Positions 1 to 9,128 of a stretch of 14,759 nt of DNA are shown here, piece by piece. Both the position numbers and the translations under genes were made by a program. Source of the DNA: RGIG7450 sp045577655 (lineage in GTDB: Bacteria > Bacillota > Clostridia > RUG12999); NCBI GenBank assembly GCA_045577655.1, contig JAZNIU010000035.1, forward strand, positions 1-14,759, in the 5' to 3' direction. Below the pieces are notes generated by a model, which saw only the letters and a program-made list of their open reading frames with translations, was not told the DNA's origin and made no database searches. Position 1 is the stretch's first letter. Every line of letters starts with the position of its first letter.

Positions 1-1031
1 ATAAGTGCATCTTCTTTTATTTCTTTTGCTTTTTTTGCAATTTTTCTGATAAAATCGTCGGTAAGTTCATCTGCAACATCAAGTCTGATTCCGTCTGTAC
101 CAAGCCCAAACCAGAAAGGAATTACCTCCTGGGTTATAAAATTTATAAATCCAATATGCCCTTTTTTTATCTGCGGCAATGTTTTTATCCCCCACCACGA
201 CTTATAGTCATCAGGATAATTATAAAATTCATACCAGTCGGCATATATGGAATTTTTGTCATTTAACGCACTGTTAAAATACAAACTGTTTTTACCAGTA
301 TGAGAATATACACCGTCAATAATAATTTTTATATTTTTCTCATGAGCCTTTTCGCACAACCTTTTAAAATCGTTTGCAGTGCCAAGCATCGGGTCGGGAG
401 TCAGATAATCATATGTGTCATATCTGTGGTTGGAAAATGCCTTTGAAACAGGATTTAGATATATAATATCAATACCAAGCTTTTCAAGATAATCAAGTTT
501 TTCGCAAATTCCCAAAAAGTTTCCGCCGAAAAAATCAAAATTCCAGTTTCCAAAATCATCTGGCCCAGACATTGGCAATTGATTTACGTCCGGATGGACA
601 TAAAACGGCAAAAGTTTGTCGGCAAGTTCGGGATTTCCGCTTTTATTAAACCGGTCAGGAAAAATCTGATAAATAGTAGCACTTTTTGCCCACTTTGGAG
701 CTGAATAGTTTTTACTGTAACAGGTTAGCTGCCATTTCTCTTTTTCGTTTGTTTTAAAAATTCTATGACACTCATCCTCAGTATCAATTATGAAATAATA
801 AAAATACAGTCCCTTTTCCCGTATGGATATTTCAGATGTATGATATTCCTCATCATCACAAATCATATCATAGCTTTTAAAAAAGCCGTCTTCACGTTCT
901 AAAATTATTCTTGCCCATTTTGCTCCGTATTCTTTGGGAATACAAATTCTAAATAAGCATTTTTCATCTTCTTTTAACGCACCGAATGGGTTTTTATATT
1001 TAATATCCTGACTGTTAAATTTTATATTCAT
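1..1031 (-). CDS. GH13 alpha-amylase-family glycosidase (3' end beyond left edge)
   Basis: This frame starts at ATG 1031-1029 and stays open for 343 codons to the window edge, so the C-terminal part is missing. Visible GH13 landmarks are IYQIFPDRF (residues 120-128, start of the barrel), IIIDGVYSHTG (236-246, conserved region I) and GIRLDVADEL (314-323, region II, with D318 as expected nucleophile). The general-acid Glu and third Asp would lie off-window. About 110 residues precede the barrel and probably form a beta-rich N-terminal domain, as in cyclomaltodextrinase/neopullulanase-type (GH13_20-like) enzymes. There is no signal peptide, so it probably acts on dextrins in the cytoplasm. Its ATG overlaps the TGA stop of glgP as ATGA and only a weak Shine-Dalgarno precedes it, suggesting translational coupling. 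Subfamily and exact substrate are inference: maltodextrin hydrolase, pullulanase-like and cyclodextrinase all remain possible. Confidence 0.88.
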   Translation of the reverse strand, partial: MNIKFNSQDIKYKNPFGALKEDEKCLFRICIPKEYGAKWARIILEREDGFFKSYDMICDDEEYHTSEISIREKGLYFYYFIIDTEDECHRIFKTNEKEKWQLTCYSKNYSAPKWAKSATIYQIFPDRFNKSGNPELADKLLPFYVHPDVNQLPMSGPDDFGNWNFDFFGGNFLGICEKLDYLEKLGIDIIYLNPVSKAFSNHRYDTYDYLTPDPMLGTANDFKRLCEKAHEKNIKIIIDGVYSHTGKNSLYFNSALNDKNSIYADWYEFYNYPDDYKSWWGIKTLPQIKKGHIGFINFITQEVIPFWFGLGTDGIRLDVADELTDDFIRKIAKKAKEIKEDAL

Positions 1032-3433
1032 AGTTTGATGTTCCAGATGTTTTGGGCATATTCTTTAATTGACCTGTCTGACGAAAAATGTCCGGCTTTT
1101 GCGATATTAACTATAGACATTCTTTCAAATTCATCCCTTGCTGCATAAACTTCTGCAGCTCTTCTTTGTGCTTTTGCGTATGAATTAAAGTCTGCAATTG
1201 TTAAATACTCATCTCCGCCGCCGTATCCGCCTCTTAAAAGAGAATTTGATATTTCATCAAACCTTGCACCAAGCTCACCTGAGGTAAGCATACCGATAAC
1301 TTCTTTAAGTTCAGGGTTTTTATTTAAATAGTCTGCAGGGTTATACCCCTGTTTTTTAACGGTTTCCACCTCATGAGCTTTAAGCCCGAACAGAAAAATG
1401 TTTTCCTCACCAACATTTTCGAATATCTCAACATTGGCACCGTCAAGTGTTCCCAATGTAACCGCACCGTTTATCATAAGCTTCATATTACCCGTTCCGG
1501 ATGCTTCTTTGCCGGCAACAGAAATTTGTTCTGAAATATTTGTAGCGGGAATTATAAGTTCTGCAAGCGAAACTTTATAGTCTTCAATAAAAACAACCTT
1601 AATTATATTTTTTGTCTGTGGGTCATTATTTACAAGCTGCGCCACAGTTACAATAAGTTTTATAATTTGCTTTGCCATATAATATCCGGGTGAGGCTTTT
1701 GCTGCAAAAATAAATGTTCGCGGATAAATGTCATTGCCTTTTCCGGCTTTTATTTGTTTATAAAGATAAAGGACATGCAATATATTTAAGAGTTGTCTTT
1801 TATACTCATGAAGTCGTTTAATCTGTACATCAAAAATCGAATTTTCATCAACATTTATTCCGTTTTTCTCTGCAATATATTCAGAAAGCCTGATTTTGTT
1901 TTTCTGTTTGATTTCATATAACCTATTTTGTACTTCCTTGTCATCCTTAAACTTTATAAGCTTTTCAAGTGCAGACGCGTCCTGTAAAAATTCATTTCCA
2001 ATAAGCGACATAACATAATCAGAAAGAAGCGGATTTGCCTGACAAAGCCATCTTCTGTACGCAATACCATTCGTTACATTTACAAACCTTGAACTGTCAA
2101 TACTGTAATAATCTTTAAATATACCGCTTGTCAGAATATCTGTGTGCAGTTTTGATACACCGTTTATTTTGTGACATGTAGCAAGACAAAGATTTGCCAT
2201 TCTAATTTCTCCATTTGCAATAACAGCCATATACTCAATTTTTGCGTTATCTCCGGGAAATAAATTTGTAAGTTTCTGATATAGCCTCCTGTTTATTTCA
2301 ACAATTATCTGGTGTACTCTGGGCAGTAGCTCTGCAAACATTTTTTCATTCCAGCGTTCGAGTGCTTCGCTCATTACCGTGTGGTTAGTATAAGACATAG
2401 TTTTTGAAACAATGTCCCATGCTTCATCCCATTCAAGCAAAAAATCGTCTAATAGAATTCTCATAAGTTCGGGAATACACATTGCAGGATGGGTATCATT
2501 TATATGAATTACAATTTTTTCATGCAAGTTTTTTACGGTCTTATATTCTTTAAAATGTTCGGAAACAATGCTTTGAAGTGAAGCCGAAACAAAGAAATAC
2601 TGTTGCTTGATGCGGAGAATTTTTCCGCTCATATGGTCGTCTGCCGGATAAAGTACTTTTGAGATAACCTCTGCGTTTGTCTCCTCTTCAAGCGCTCGTA
2701 CATATTCCCCACGGGAAAATAAATTCATATCTATTCCTTTTTCTGAAGATGCACTCCACAAAACAAGTTTGTTCACCGACTCAGTGTTATACCCTGAAAC
2801 ATATAAATCGTGAGGAACAGCTTTTACCGCAACATAATCTGTAAGCTCATATTTTAACCGTCCGTCTTCCCACCGTTCAACATTTTTCCCGCCTATTTTT
2901 ACAGTGACGGCATTATTTTCTCGTGTTTTAAGCCAGACATCTCCACCCGAAAGCCAGTTGTCCGGAAACTCAACCTGCCAGGTATCTATTATTTTCTGTT
3001 TAAAAATTCCAAATTCATATCTGATAGAATACCCCGTTGCCGGTATGCCCAGTGTTGTCATTGAATCCATATAACAAGAAGCAAGTCGCCCAAGCCCACC
3101 GTTGCCAAGTCCTGCATCCGGTTCGAGCATAAACAGTTCATTTAAGTCCTTCCCAAAAGATGAAACAATCTCTTCTGCATCTTTCAAAATACCCAGGTTG
3201 AACAGATTGTTTTTAAGCGACCTGCCAACAAGAAATTCCATCGACATATAATATACCTTTTTCTTGTGAGATTTTTTTTCAAAATCACGGTTTTTTTCTT
3301 CCAAAATATTTTTTATAACCATACACAAGGTATTATAAAGTTCCCGTTTAGTCATTTCTGCAGGACTGCATCCATAAAGATTTTTTCCGACAGATTCAAC
3401 CAAACTAAAAATTTCTTTTTTTGTTAATCTCAT
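1028..3433 (-). CDS. glgP: Glycogen/maltodextrin phosphorylase (GT35)
   Basis: It releases glucose-1-phosphate from the non-reducing ends of glycogen using inorganic phosphate and PLP. Counting from the chosen start the protein has 801 residues, normal for the family. Landmarks are EPDAGLGNGGLGRLASC (104-120), IHINDTHPA (309-317), VTNGIAYRRWL (453-463), VQIKRLHEYKRQLLN (536-550) and the PLP-lysine motif EASGTGNMK with K651. Three in-frame ATGs lie close together (3469, 3442, 3433). The first is inside the end of glgA and the second abuts the AAAGGA motif at 3448-3443, so 3433, with 9 nt spacing from GGA, is preferred. The ribosome binding site overlaps the glgA stop codon, consistent with coupled translation. 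It is the degradative member of an otherwise biosynthetic operon. Specificity for glycogen versus maltodextrin cannot be read from sequence alone; the operon favours glycogen. Confidence 0.96.
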   Translation of the reverse strand: MRLTKKEIFSLVESVGKNLYGCSPAEMTKRELYNTLCMVIKNILEEKNRDFEKKSHKKKVYYMSMEFLVGRSLKNNLFNLGILKDAEEIVSSFGKDLNELFMLEPDAGLGNGGLGRLASCYMDSMTTLGIPATGYSIRYEFGIFKQKIIDTWQVEFPDNWLSGGDVWLKTRENNAVTVKIGGKNVERWEDGRLKYELTDYVAVKAVPHDLYVSGYNTESVNKLVLWSASSEKGIDMNLFSRGEYVRALEEETNAEVISKVLYPADDHMSGKILRIKQQYFFVSASLQSIVSEHFKEYKTVKNLHEKIVIHINDTHPAMCIPELMRILLDDFLLEWDEAWDIVSKTMSYTNHTVMSEALERWNEKMFAELLPRVHQIIVEINRRLYQKLTNLFPGDNAKIEYMAVIANGEIRMANLCLATCHKINGVSKLHTDILTSGIFKDYYSIDSSRFVNVTNGIAYRRWLCQANPLLSDYVMSLIGNEFLQDASALEKLIKFKDDKEVQNRLYEIKQKNKIRLSEYIAEKNGINVDENSIFDVQIKRLHEYKRQLLNILHVLYLYKQIKAGKGNDIYPRTFIFAAKASPGYYMAKQIIKLIVTVAQLVNNDPQTKNIIKVVFIEDYKVSLAELIIPATNISEQISVAGKEASGTGNMKLMINGAVTLGTLDGANVEIFENVGEENIFLFGLKAHEVETVKKQGYNPADYLNKNPELKEVIGMLTSGELGARFDEISNSLLRGGYGGGDEYLTIADFNSYAKAQRRAAEVYAARDEFERMSIVNIAKAGHFSSDRSIKEYAQNIWNIKL

Positions 3434-3446
3434 ATTTTTCATTCCT

Positions 3447-4874
3447 TTATAATTTTTTATATAAATCAATATACTCTTTGGCTTTTTTATTCCAGCTTAA
3501 ATCAAGTTGCATTATATTTTTTCTTACTATATTAAACCCTTCCTTGTTCCTGAAAAATCCGGCAGCCCTTTTAACTGCATCCAGCATATCGTGAGCATTA
3601 TAGGTTTTAAAAGTAAACCCATTTCCGCTACAGTCTGTTTCATTAACAGGAGTTACAGTATCAAAAAGTCCGCCCGTTTCCCGTACAATCGGTATAGTAC
3701 CATATCTCATCGCAATAAGCTGGGAAAGTCCGCAAGGCTCACTTTTTGATGGCATAAGAAGAAAATCTGCACCGGCATAAACCTGGCTTGCACGAACATT
3801 ATCAAACATAATATTTGAAGAAACTTTGTTTTTATATTTATATTCCATATACTTAAACAAATCTTCAAACTGTTTATCTCCCGTACCCAATATAACAAGC
3901 TGAATATCCATTGATACAAGTTCTTCATAAACTGCAGCAACAAGTTCAATTCCTTTGTGGGATACAAGTCTTGAAATTATTGCAAAAACCGGAATTTCAG
4001 CATTTTCTTCAAGTCCAAGCATATTTTGTAAAAAAATCTTGTTTTCTTTTTTTCCGCTTAATCTTAAATGGCTGTAATTCTTTTTTATATTGACATCTGT
4101 CTCAGGATTAAAAGTTTTAACATCTATCCCGTTTAAAATTCCCGAAAGTTTGTGAGCATTTTCATTAAGAACTCTGCTTAACCCATAGGAAAAATATTCA
4201 TGTTTTATTTCGTGCGCATAAGTTTCGGATACTGTAGACACTCTGTCTGATAGAACAATTGCCGCTTTTGCCGCATTTGCCATATTATCATGGAAAACCG
4301 ATTGGTGCCAGAACTCATCAACCCCAAGAACATTGTCTGCAAAATCCATATTTGCCTTGCCCTGATATTCGATGTTGTGTATAGTATACAGCGTCTTTAT
4401 ATTTTTATATTTGTCAATGTGAGAATAGTGCGCTTTTAGAAAAAGAGGGATATACCCTGTCTGCCAATCATTACAATGCAAGATGTCAGGAGCAAAATCT
4501 ATGTAAGAAATTGCTTCAAGAACCGCTTTATCAAAAAAGGCAAATCTCTCACCATCGTCGTCATAACCATAAGTGCTTCTGTCAAAGTAATAGTCGTTAT
4601 CAATGAAATAATAAACAACTTCCGTTTTTTCTGCTTTTACAGTTTTTTTAAACAATCCCGCATATACCTGTCTCCAAGCAAGAGGAACACTGAAATTACA
4701 CAGATATTCTATTCCAAAACTCTCATTGTTTTTGATAAACCCATAGAACGGCAGAAAAACACAAATATTTACCCCCTCTTCTGCAAGTGCAGCAGGAAGT
4801 GATCCCGCAACATCTCCAAGCCCCCCGGTTTTAACAAAGGGCAGCGCTTCGCTTGTGGCAAAAAGTACGTTCAT
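3447..4874 (-). CDS. glgA: Glycogen synthase, ADP-glucose type (GT5)
   Basis: It transfers glucose from ADP-glucose to the growing alpha-1,4-glucan. The 475-residue length matches bacterial GlgA. The N-terminal domain opens with the ADP-glucose binding motif KTGGL (15-19), followed by GDVAGSLPAAL. Later motifs are HCNDWQTG (133-140), TIHNIEYQG (164-172), GILNGID (245-251), ISRLVSHKG (300-308) and SKSEPCGLSQLIAMRYGT (376-393, with E379 at the conserved catalytic Glu position). The start is supported by AGGGAG at 4886-4881, 6 nt upstream of the ATG. It follows glgD by a 15-nt gap, and its stop overlaps the ribosome binding site of glgP. All expected key residues are present, so it should be active. 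Confidence 0.97.
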   Translation of the reverse strand: MNVLFATSEALPFVKTGGLGDVAGSLPAALAEEGVNICVFLPFYGFIKNNESFGIEYLCNFSVPLAWRQVYAGLFKKTVKAEKTEVVYYFIDNDYYFDRSTYGYDDDGERFAFFDKAVLEAISYIDFAPDILHCNDWQTGYIPLFLKAHYSHIDKYKNIKTLYTIHNIEYQGKANMDFADNVLGVDEFWHQSVFHDNMANAAKAAIVLSDRVSTVSETYAHEIKHEYFSYGLSRVLNENAHKLSGILNGIDVKTFNPETDVNIKKNYSHLRLSGKKENKIFLQNMLGLEENAEIPVFAIISRLVSHKGIELVAAVYEELVSMDIQLVILGTGDKQFEDLFKYMEYKYKNKVSSNIMFDNVRASQVYAGADFLLMPSKSEPCGLSQLIAMRYGTIPIVRETGGLFDTVTPVNETDCSGNGFTFKTYNAHDMLDAVKRAAGFFRNKEGFNIVRKNIMQLDLSWNKKAKEYIDLYKKL

Positions 4875-4889
4875 TTTATTCTCCCTAAC

Positions 4890-5990
4890 TTATTTAAGTA
4901 AAACAGGTGAATTTTCTGCACCTATTAAAACTTTGTTTTTTTCAATAACAGTATTTTTCTCAATAATTGCATTTTCAATTCTTGTGCCCTCGGAAATTGT
5001 TGCGCCCTGCATAACAATACAGTTTTTTATACTTGTATTCTCGCACAAAGTAACATTTCTGAACAAAATTGAATTTTCACATTTCCCGTCAATAATACAA
5101 CCGTCAGCAATAAAACAGTTGTTAGCCTCGCAGTTTTCTCCATAAATACTGGGGATTTCATCTCTGACCTTTGTGTATACAGGCATATCAGGTCGTAATA
5201 TTTTTTCAAAAACTTTGATGTTTATCAGTTTAAGATTGTTTTTAAAATAACTGAGCGTATCTGTGTTTCTTAAAAGTATGCCCGTATGCAAAAAAAGATT
5301 TACGTTTAAATTCCCGCTTACGAACTCTGCCTGCACAAAATCACGTTCAAGATTATAACGTCCTTTCGATACGTAATCTTCAACAATATCAATAAGTCTC
5401 TCACGTTTTAAAACATATATCCCCATTCCTACAAAGTTTTCTTTTCTACCCCTACATCCAATATAAATTTCAGTAACCTTTCCATTTTCCGTTTCATAGC
5501 ATACATCTTTTTTGTTACAGGAATAATCTGAAGGTTCATAAGAAACAACAGCTGTAATATCTGCGCCCGATTCAATGTGAGCTTCAATAATTTCTTCAAA
5601 ATCAATAATACCAACAACTGTTGCATCACATATAATTATATATTCAGACTTTGTTCTTTTTAAAAAAGGAAGTGCATTATACAATGTTTCAAGTTTTCCT
5701 CTGGGCTGGTCAGAGTCAGAAGAAATAAAAGGTGGCAGCATAATAAGCCCGCCGTTTTTTCTATTCAAATCCCATTCACTGCCATTTCCAAGATGATCAA
5801 GAAGAGACTGATAGTTATATCTTGTCAAAACGCCAACAAGGCCCACTCCTGAATTTACAAGATTTGAGAGCATAAAATCAACAAGTCTGTATCTGCCACC
5901 GAAAGGCAACGACGCTGTCGCTCTCTTTTTTGTCAGTTCTCCCATTTCACTGTCAAATGTATCTGTAAAAATTATACCTGTTGCTTTCAT
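4890..5990 (-). CDS. glgD: GlgD, non-catalytic subunit of glucose-1-phosphate adenylyltransferase
   Basis: This is a paralogue of GlgC, 366 residues long. It keeps the nucleotidyltransferase core (LPFGGRYRLVDFMLSNLVNSG, residues 28-48) and a C-terminal left-handed beta-helix of hexapeptide repeats (about 285-355). The GGxGSRL nucleotide loop of GlgC is replaced by TDTFDSEMGEL. The SGDQIYK segment holding the catalytic Asp in GlgC aligns here with CDATVVG, leaving no Asp at that position, and the FEEKP substrate motif is not seen. This is the known GlgD pattern: Firmicute GlgD is reported to act with GlgC in a hetero-oligomer and raise its activity. The ATG overlaps the glgC TGA as ATGA. A strong GGAGGAG lies at 6005-5999 inside glgC, 8 nt upstream, which supports coupled, balanced synthesis. 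A regulatory role in this organism is inferred. Confidence 0.95.
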   Translation of the reverse strand: MKATGIIFTDTFDSEMGELTKKRATASLPFGGRYRLVDFMLSNLVNSGVGLVGVLTRYNYQSLLDHLGNGSEWDLNRKNGGLIMLPPFISSDSDQPRGKLETLYNALPFLKRTKSEYIIICDATVVGIIDFEEIIEAHIESGADITAVVSYEPSDYSCNKKDVCYETENGKVTEIYIGCRGRKENFVGMGIYVLKRERLIDIVEDYVSKGRYNLERDFVQAEFVSGNLNVNLFLHTGILLRNTDTLSYFKNNLKLINIKVFEKILRPDMPVYTKVRDEIPSIYGENCEANNCFIADGCIIDGKCENSILFRNVTLCENTSIKNCIVMQGATISEGTRIENAIIEKNTVIEKNKVLIGAENSPVLLK

Positions 5991-7132
5991 TGAAAATTCT
6001 CCTCCAAAACCTTGCGTGTTCCAACAACATATACGCCATTTTCCGACCCTATTTTAACATTTTCCTTTATATTGCTTTTTTCCCCTATTACAGCCCTTAA
6101 AACAAATGCATTTTTAGAGATTATAGCTCCGGGCATTATCACACTGTCCTTAACAACTGCACCTTCTTCCACCGTGCATCCTACTGAAAGTATAGAATTT
6201 TCTACTGTTCCGTCAACAATGCATCCTTCAGTAACAAGCGAGTTTATTGCTTTTCCTTTACTTGAAACAAACGCAGGCGGATGTGCATAATTTCTTGAAT
6301 AAATCCTGAACTTTTCATCTTTAAGACCTACTCCGCCCGCTTTGGTAAGCAAATCCATATTTGCTTCCCAGAGGCTTTCTATTGTCCCAACATCTCTCCA
6401 ATATCCGTTAAATTTATATGCATACAGCTTCCTGCCATCTTTTAAATAATTAGGAATTATATTTTTCCCGAAATCGTTTGCAGAGGAAAGGTCTTTCGAA
6501 TCTTCTTTCAAATATTTTCTAAGTAGTTTCCAGTTAAAAATATATATCCCCATTGATGCAAGTGTACTTTTAGGTTTTTGAGGTTTTTCTTCAAATTGAA
6601 AAATCTTTCCGTTTTCATCACAACTCATTATTCCAAACCTTGATGCCTCGGAAATTGGAACATCAAAAACTGCAATCGTGCATTCTGCATCACTTTTTTT
6701 ATGAAAATCAATCATTCCGGAAAAATTCATTTTATATATTTGATCTCCCGATAAAACCAGAACATAATCAGGGTTGTATCTGTCAATAAAATATCGGTTT
6801 TGATATACAGCATTTGCAGTACCTTTATACCACTCACTTTTTTTGCTGCGTGAATATGGCGGAAGTATATGAACTCCGCCAAAATTGCTGTTGAGTCCCC
6901 ACGGCTTACCATTTCCGATATATTCATTGAGCTCAAGAGGCTGATATTGTGTCATTATTCCAACTGTATCAATTCCGGAATTTACGCAGTTTGACAACGG
7001 AAAATCAATTATTCTGTACTTACCCCCAAAAGGAACTGCGGGTTTTGCAGTTTTTTCTGTCAAAACAGTTAATCTGCTTCCCTGCCCTCCTGCGAGTAAC
7101 ATTGCAATGCATTTTTTCTTTAAATTTTGCAT
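5987..7132 (-). CDS. glgC: Glucose-1-phosphate adenylyltransferase (ADP-glucose pyrophosphorylase)
   Basis: It makes ADP-glucose from ATP and glucose-1-phosphate, the committed step of bacterial glycogen synthesis. The 381-residue protein has LLAGGQGSRL (12-21) for nucleotide binding, AKPAVPFGGKYRIIDF (29-44), LSGDQIYKM with catalytic D130, FEEKP (180-184) and GYWRDVGT (243-250) for glucose-1-phosphate. A left-handed beta-helix domain runs from about residue 290 to the end. Most homologues read GDHIYKMDY where this one reads GDQIYKMNF; the catalytic Asp is retained. The start is supported by GGGG at 7141-7138, 5 nt before the ATG, and by the usual family N-terminus (KKKCIAMLLAGG). A 32-nt gap separates it from glgB, and it overlaps glgD downstream. 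Confidence 0.97.
   Translation of the reverse strand: MQNLKKKCIAMLLAGGQGSRLTVLTEKTAKPAVPFGGKYRIIDFPLSNCVNSGIDTVGIMTQYQPLELNEYIGNGKPWGLNSNFGGVHILPPYSRSKKSEWYKGTANAVYQNRYFIDRYNPDYVLVLSGDQIYKMNFSGMIDFHKKSDAECTIAVFDVPISEASRFGIMSCDENGKIFQFEEKPQKPKSTLASMGIYIFNWKLLRKYLKEDSKDLSSANDFGKNIIPNYLKDGRKLYAYKFNGYWRDVGTIESLWEANMDLLTKAGGVGLKDEKFRIYSRNYAHPPAFVSSKGKAINSLVTEGCIVDGTVENSILSVGCTVEEGAVVKDSVIMPGAIISKNAFVLRAVIGEKSNIKENVKIGSENGVYVVGTRKVLEENFQ
5999..6005 (-). promoter_or_regulatory. Shine-Dalgarno of glgD embedded in the end of glgC
   Basis: GGAGGAG lies in codons near the 3' end of glgC, 8 nt before the glgD ATG, which itself overlaps the glgC stop. It fixes the glgD start and argues for coupled translation of the two pyrophosphorylase subunits. 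Confidence 0.85.
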
Positions 7133-7164
7133 ACTTTCCCCTTTCTGTTTGATAGAATATAACC

Positions 7165-9000
7165 TTATTTCATTATCTTTAAATAAACTGTTGACAACGG
7201 CTTTAAAGTTAGTGACAAACTGTGCTGCATCCCATGAGATGAAACTTTTTTGCTTTTATAACTTAAAAGTCTTGTGCTTTTTCCACCATATTTTATTTTA
7301 TCGCTTGAAAAAACCTGTTTATAAGTCCCATTTTCCGGCACACCTATACGATAATTCTCCCGCTGTACCGGACAAAAATTGCTTACACAAATCAGTTTAT
7401 TTCCTTTCTTGTCCATTCTCATAAATGCAATGACACTGTTTTCGTTGTCATCGCATATAATCCACCTAAATCCCTGCCAATCGAAATCAATTTCCCATAG
7501 TTCCGGATTTTTTAAATAAAAATCATTTAATTCTTTCATATATACATGCATCTTTTTATGTTTTTCATAGGAAAGCAAAAACCAGTCCAATTCTTTTGAA
7601 AAATCCCATTCGGAAAATTGCGCAAATTCGCAACCCATAAAATTCAGTTTTTTTCCGGGATGTGCAAACATATATGCATAAAATGCTCTAACAGTATCAA
7701 ATTTTTCATCATAACTGCCTGGAATTTTGTCTATCAGGGATTTTTTGCCGTAAACAACTTCATCATGCGATAGTGGAAGTACAAAATTTTCTGAAAAAGC
7801 ATAGAACATGGAAAAAGTAATTGCTCTGTGGTTTCCCTTTCGAAAAAGCGGGTCGGTAGAAAAATAATTTAAAATATCATTCATCCACCCCATATTCCAT
7901 TTCAGATTAAATCCAAGACCGCCATGTTCGGGTGGCATAGTGACAAGGGGAAAAGCAGTTGACTCTTCTGCAATCATAAGAACATTTTTGTCTGCTATAA
8001 AGGCGTTTTTACATAAAATTTGTAAAAATTTAACTGCATCATTGTTTATGTTTCCACCGTCTTCATTAGCTCTCCATTCTCCTTGTTTTTTACCGTAATC
8101 AAGATATAGCATAGAAGCAACGGCATCCACCCTGAATCCGTCTATATGGTATATTTTTTGCCAGAAATTGATGTTTGAAACAAGGAATGATACAACTTCT
8201 TTTTTTCCAAAATCAAATATTCTTGTGTTCCATTCCGGGTGTTCCTGTTTCAGCGGGTCAGCATATTCATATAGGCAGCTTCCGTCGAACTCATAGAGTC
8301 CGTTTTCATCTTTAGGAAAATGTGCTCCAACCCAGTCAAGTATAACGCCTATCCCTTTTTTATGACAGCTGTCCACAAAAAAAGCAAAGTCCTCCGGTGT
8401 ACCATATCTTGATGTAGGGGCGTAGTATCCTGTTACCTGATACCCCCACGACGGATCATACGGGTGCTCTGCAACCGGCAGGAGTTCTATGTGCGTGTAT
8501 CCCATTTTCTTTACATAATCAACCAGATGTTTTGCCATATCACGATAGGACAGAAAATCTCCGTTTTGTTGTTTTTTCCAGGAACCTAAATGGACTTCAT
8601 AAATGTTAATTGGTCCCTCCAACAGATTTTTTTTGTCAGTCATATATTTTTCGTCCGACCATTTTATACTTGACAAATCATAAACTTTTCCGTCATTTTC
8701 AGGTCTTGTGCCTGTATGAAATGCAAATGGGTCGGTTTTATATATTTTGTTTCCTTTTGATGTCTCAATATAATATTTATAATTATCAAAAACACTAGCA
8801 TTTTCTATTTCAATTTCCCAAATACCTTTTTCGATTTTTGACATTGACTTACAATCAGTGTTCCAGCCGTTAAAATCTCCAACCAGTTTTACATCTTGTG
8901 CTTGTGGTGCATAAACTCTGAAAACAAATCCTTTTTTGGTTTTATGACACCCAAAATACTCATAACAGTTTGTCATAACTTTTTCATAAAAATTTACCAT
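7165..9000 (-). CDS. glgB: 1,4-alpha-glucan branching enzyme (GH13)
   Basis: It cuts alpha-1,4 chains and re-attaches them by alpha-1,6 bonds to branch glycogen. First gene of the operon. The 611-residue protein has a CBM48-like N-terminal domain (about 12-110, including KLVGDFNGW), then the GH13 barrel: WGYQVTGYYAPTSRYG (185-200), DGFRVDAVASMLYLDY with nucleophile D292, AEESTAFP with acid/base E345, LSHDEVVYGK with D413. It is shorter than the E. coli enzyme (about 730 aa) because it lacks the extra N1 domain. Region I reads DWVGAHFPKD (222-231), where most GlgB proteins have DWVPAHFP. An in-frame TTG at 9033 would add 11 residues. The ATG at 9000 is preferred because GAGGA (9014-9010) sits 9 nt upstream and the extra peptide has no family support. 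Confidence 0.96.
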   Translation of the reverse strand: MVNFYEKVMTNCYEYFGCHKTKKGFVFRVYAPQAQDVKLVGDFNGWNTDCKSMSKIEKGIWEIEIENASVFDNYKYYIETSKGNKIYKTDPFAFHTGTRPENDGKVYDLSSIKWSDEKYMTDKKNLLEGPINIYEVHLGSWKKQQNGDFLSYRDMAKHLVDYVKKMGYTHIELLPVAEHPYDPSWGYQVTGYYAPTSRYGTPEDFAFFVDSCHKKGIGVILDWVGAHFPKDENGLYEFDGSCLYEYADPLKQEHPEWNTRIFDFGKKEVVSFLVSNINFWQKIYHIDGFRVDAVASMLYLDYGKKQGEWRANEDGGNINNDAVKFLQILCKNAFIADKNVLMIAEESTAFPLVTMPPEHGGLGFNLKWNMGWMNDILNYFSTDPLFRKGNHRAITFSMFYAFSENFVLPLSHDEVVYGKKSLIDKIPGSYDEKFDTVRAFYAYMFAHPGKKLNFMGCEFAQFSEWDFSKELDWFLLSYEKHKKMHVYMKELNDFYLKNPELWEIDFDWQGFRWIICDDNENSVIAFMRMDKKGNKLICVSNFCPVQRENYRIGVPENGTYKQVFSSDKIKYGGKSTRLLSYKSKKVSSHGMQHSLSLTLKPLSTVYLKIMK

Positions 9001-9099
9001 ACTTATATATCCTCGTTTTTTGCAATAATTCAATATGTATATTATATTATTTTGTAAAAGAAAAAATGCATTTATATCTTTTAAATAAAAGCATAAAAA

Positions 9100-9128
9100 A
9101 TTATAAAAACACTTGCCATTTATATCAA
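9100..9128 (-). promoter_or_regulatory. Predicted sigma-A promoter of the glg operon
   Basis: Read on the minus strand, TTGATA (-35, 9128-9123) is followed after exactly 17 nt by a perfect TATAAT (-10, 9105-9100). The expected transcript starts near 9093, leaving a leader of about 93 nt before the glgB ATG at 9000. The leader is very AT-rich and shows no convincing riboswitch or intrinsic terminator. The -35 lies inside the spacer of the rightward promoter, so the two promoters interlock. Confidence 0.7.

Noticed and set aside
3434..3469. Earlier ATG starts (3469 and 3442) for glycogen phosphorylase
   Set aside because: 3469 lies inside the glgA coding sequence with no ribosome binding site, and 3442 touches the AAAGGA motif with no spacing; 3433 has proper spacing.
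9001..9033. TTG start at 9033 for the branching enzyme, adding 11 residues
   Set aside because: The ATG at 9000 has GAGGA 9 nt upstream, and the extra peptide would span that ribosome binding site.
9057..9083. Possible hairpin in the glg leader (AAAAGA ... TCTTTT around AAATGCATTT)
   Set aside because: Stem pairs are almost all A-T with a tiny central palindrome; too weak to call a riboswitch or attenuator.
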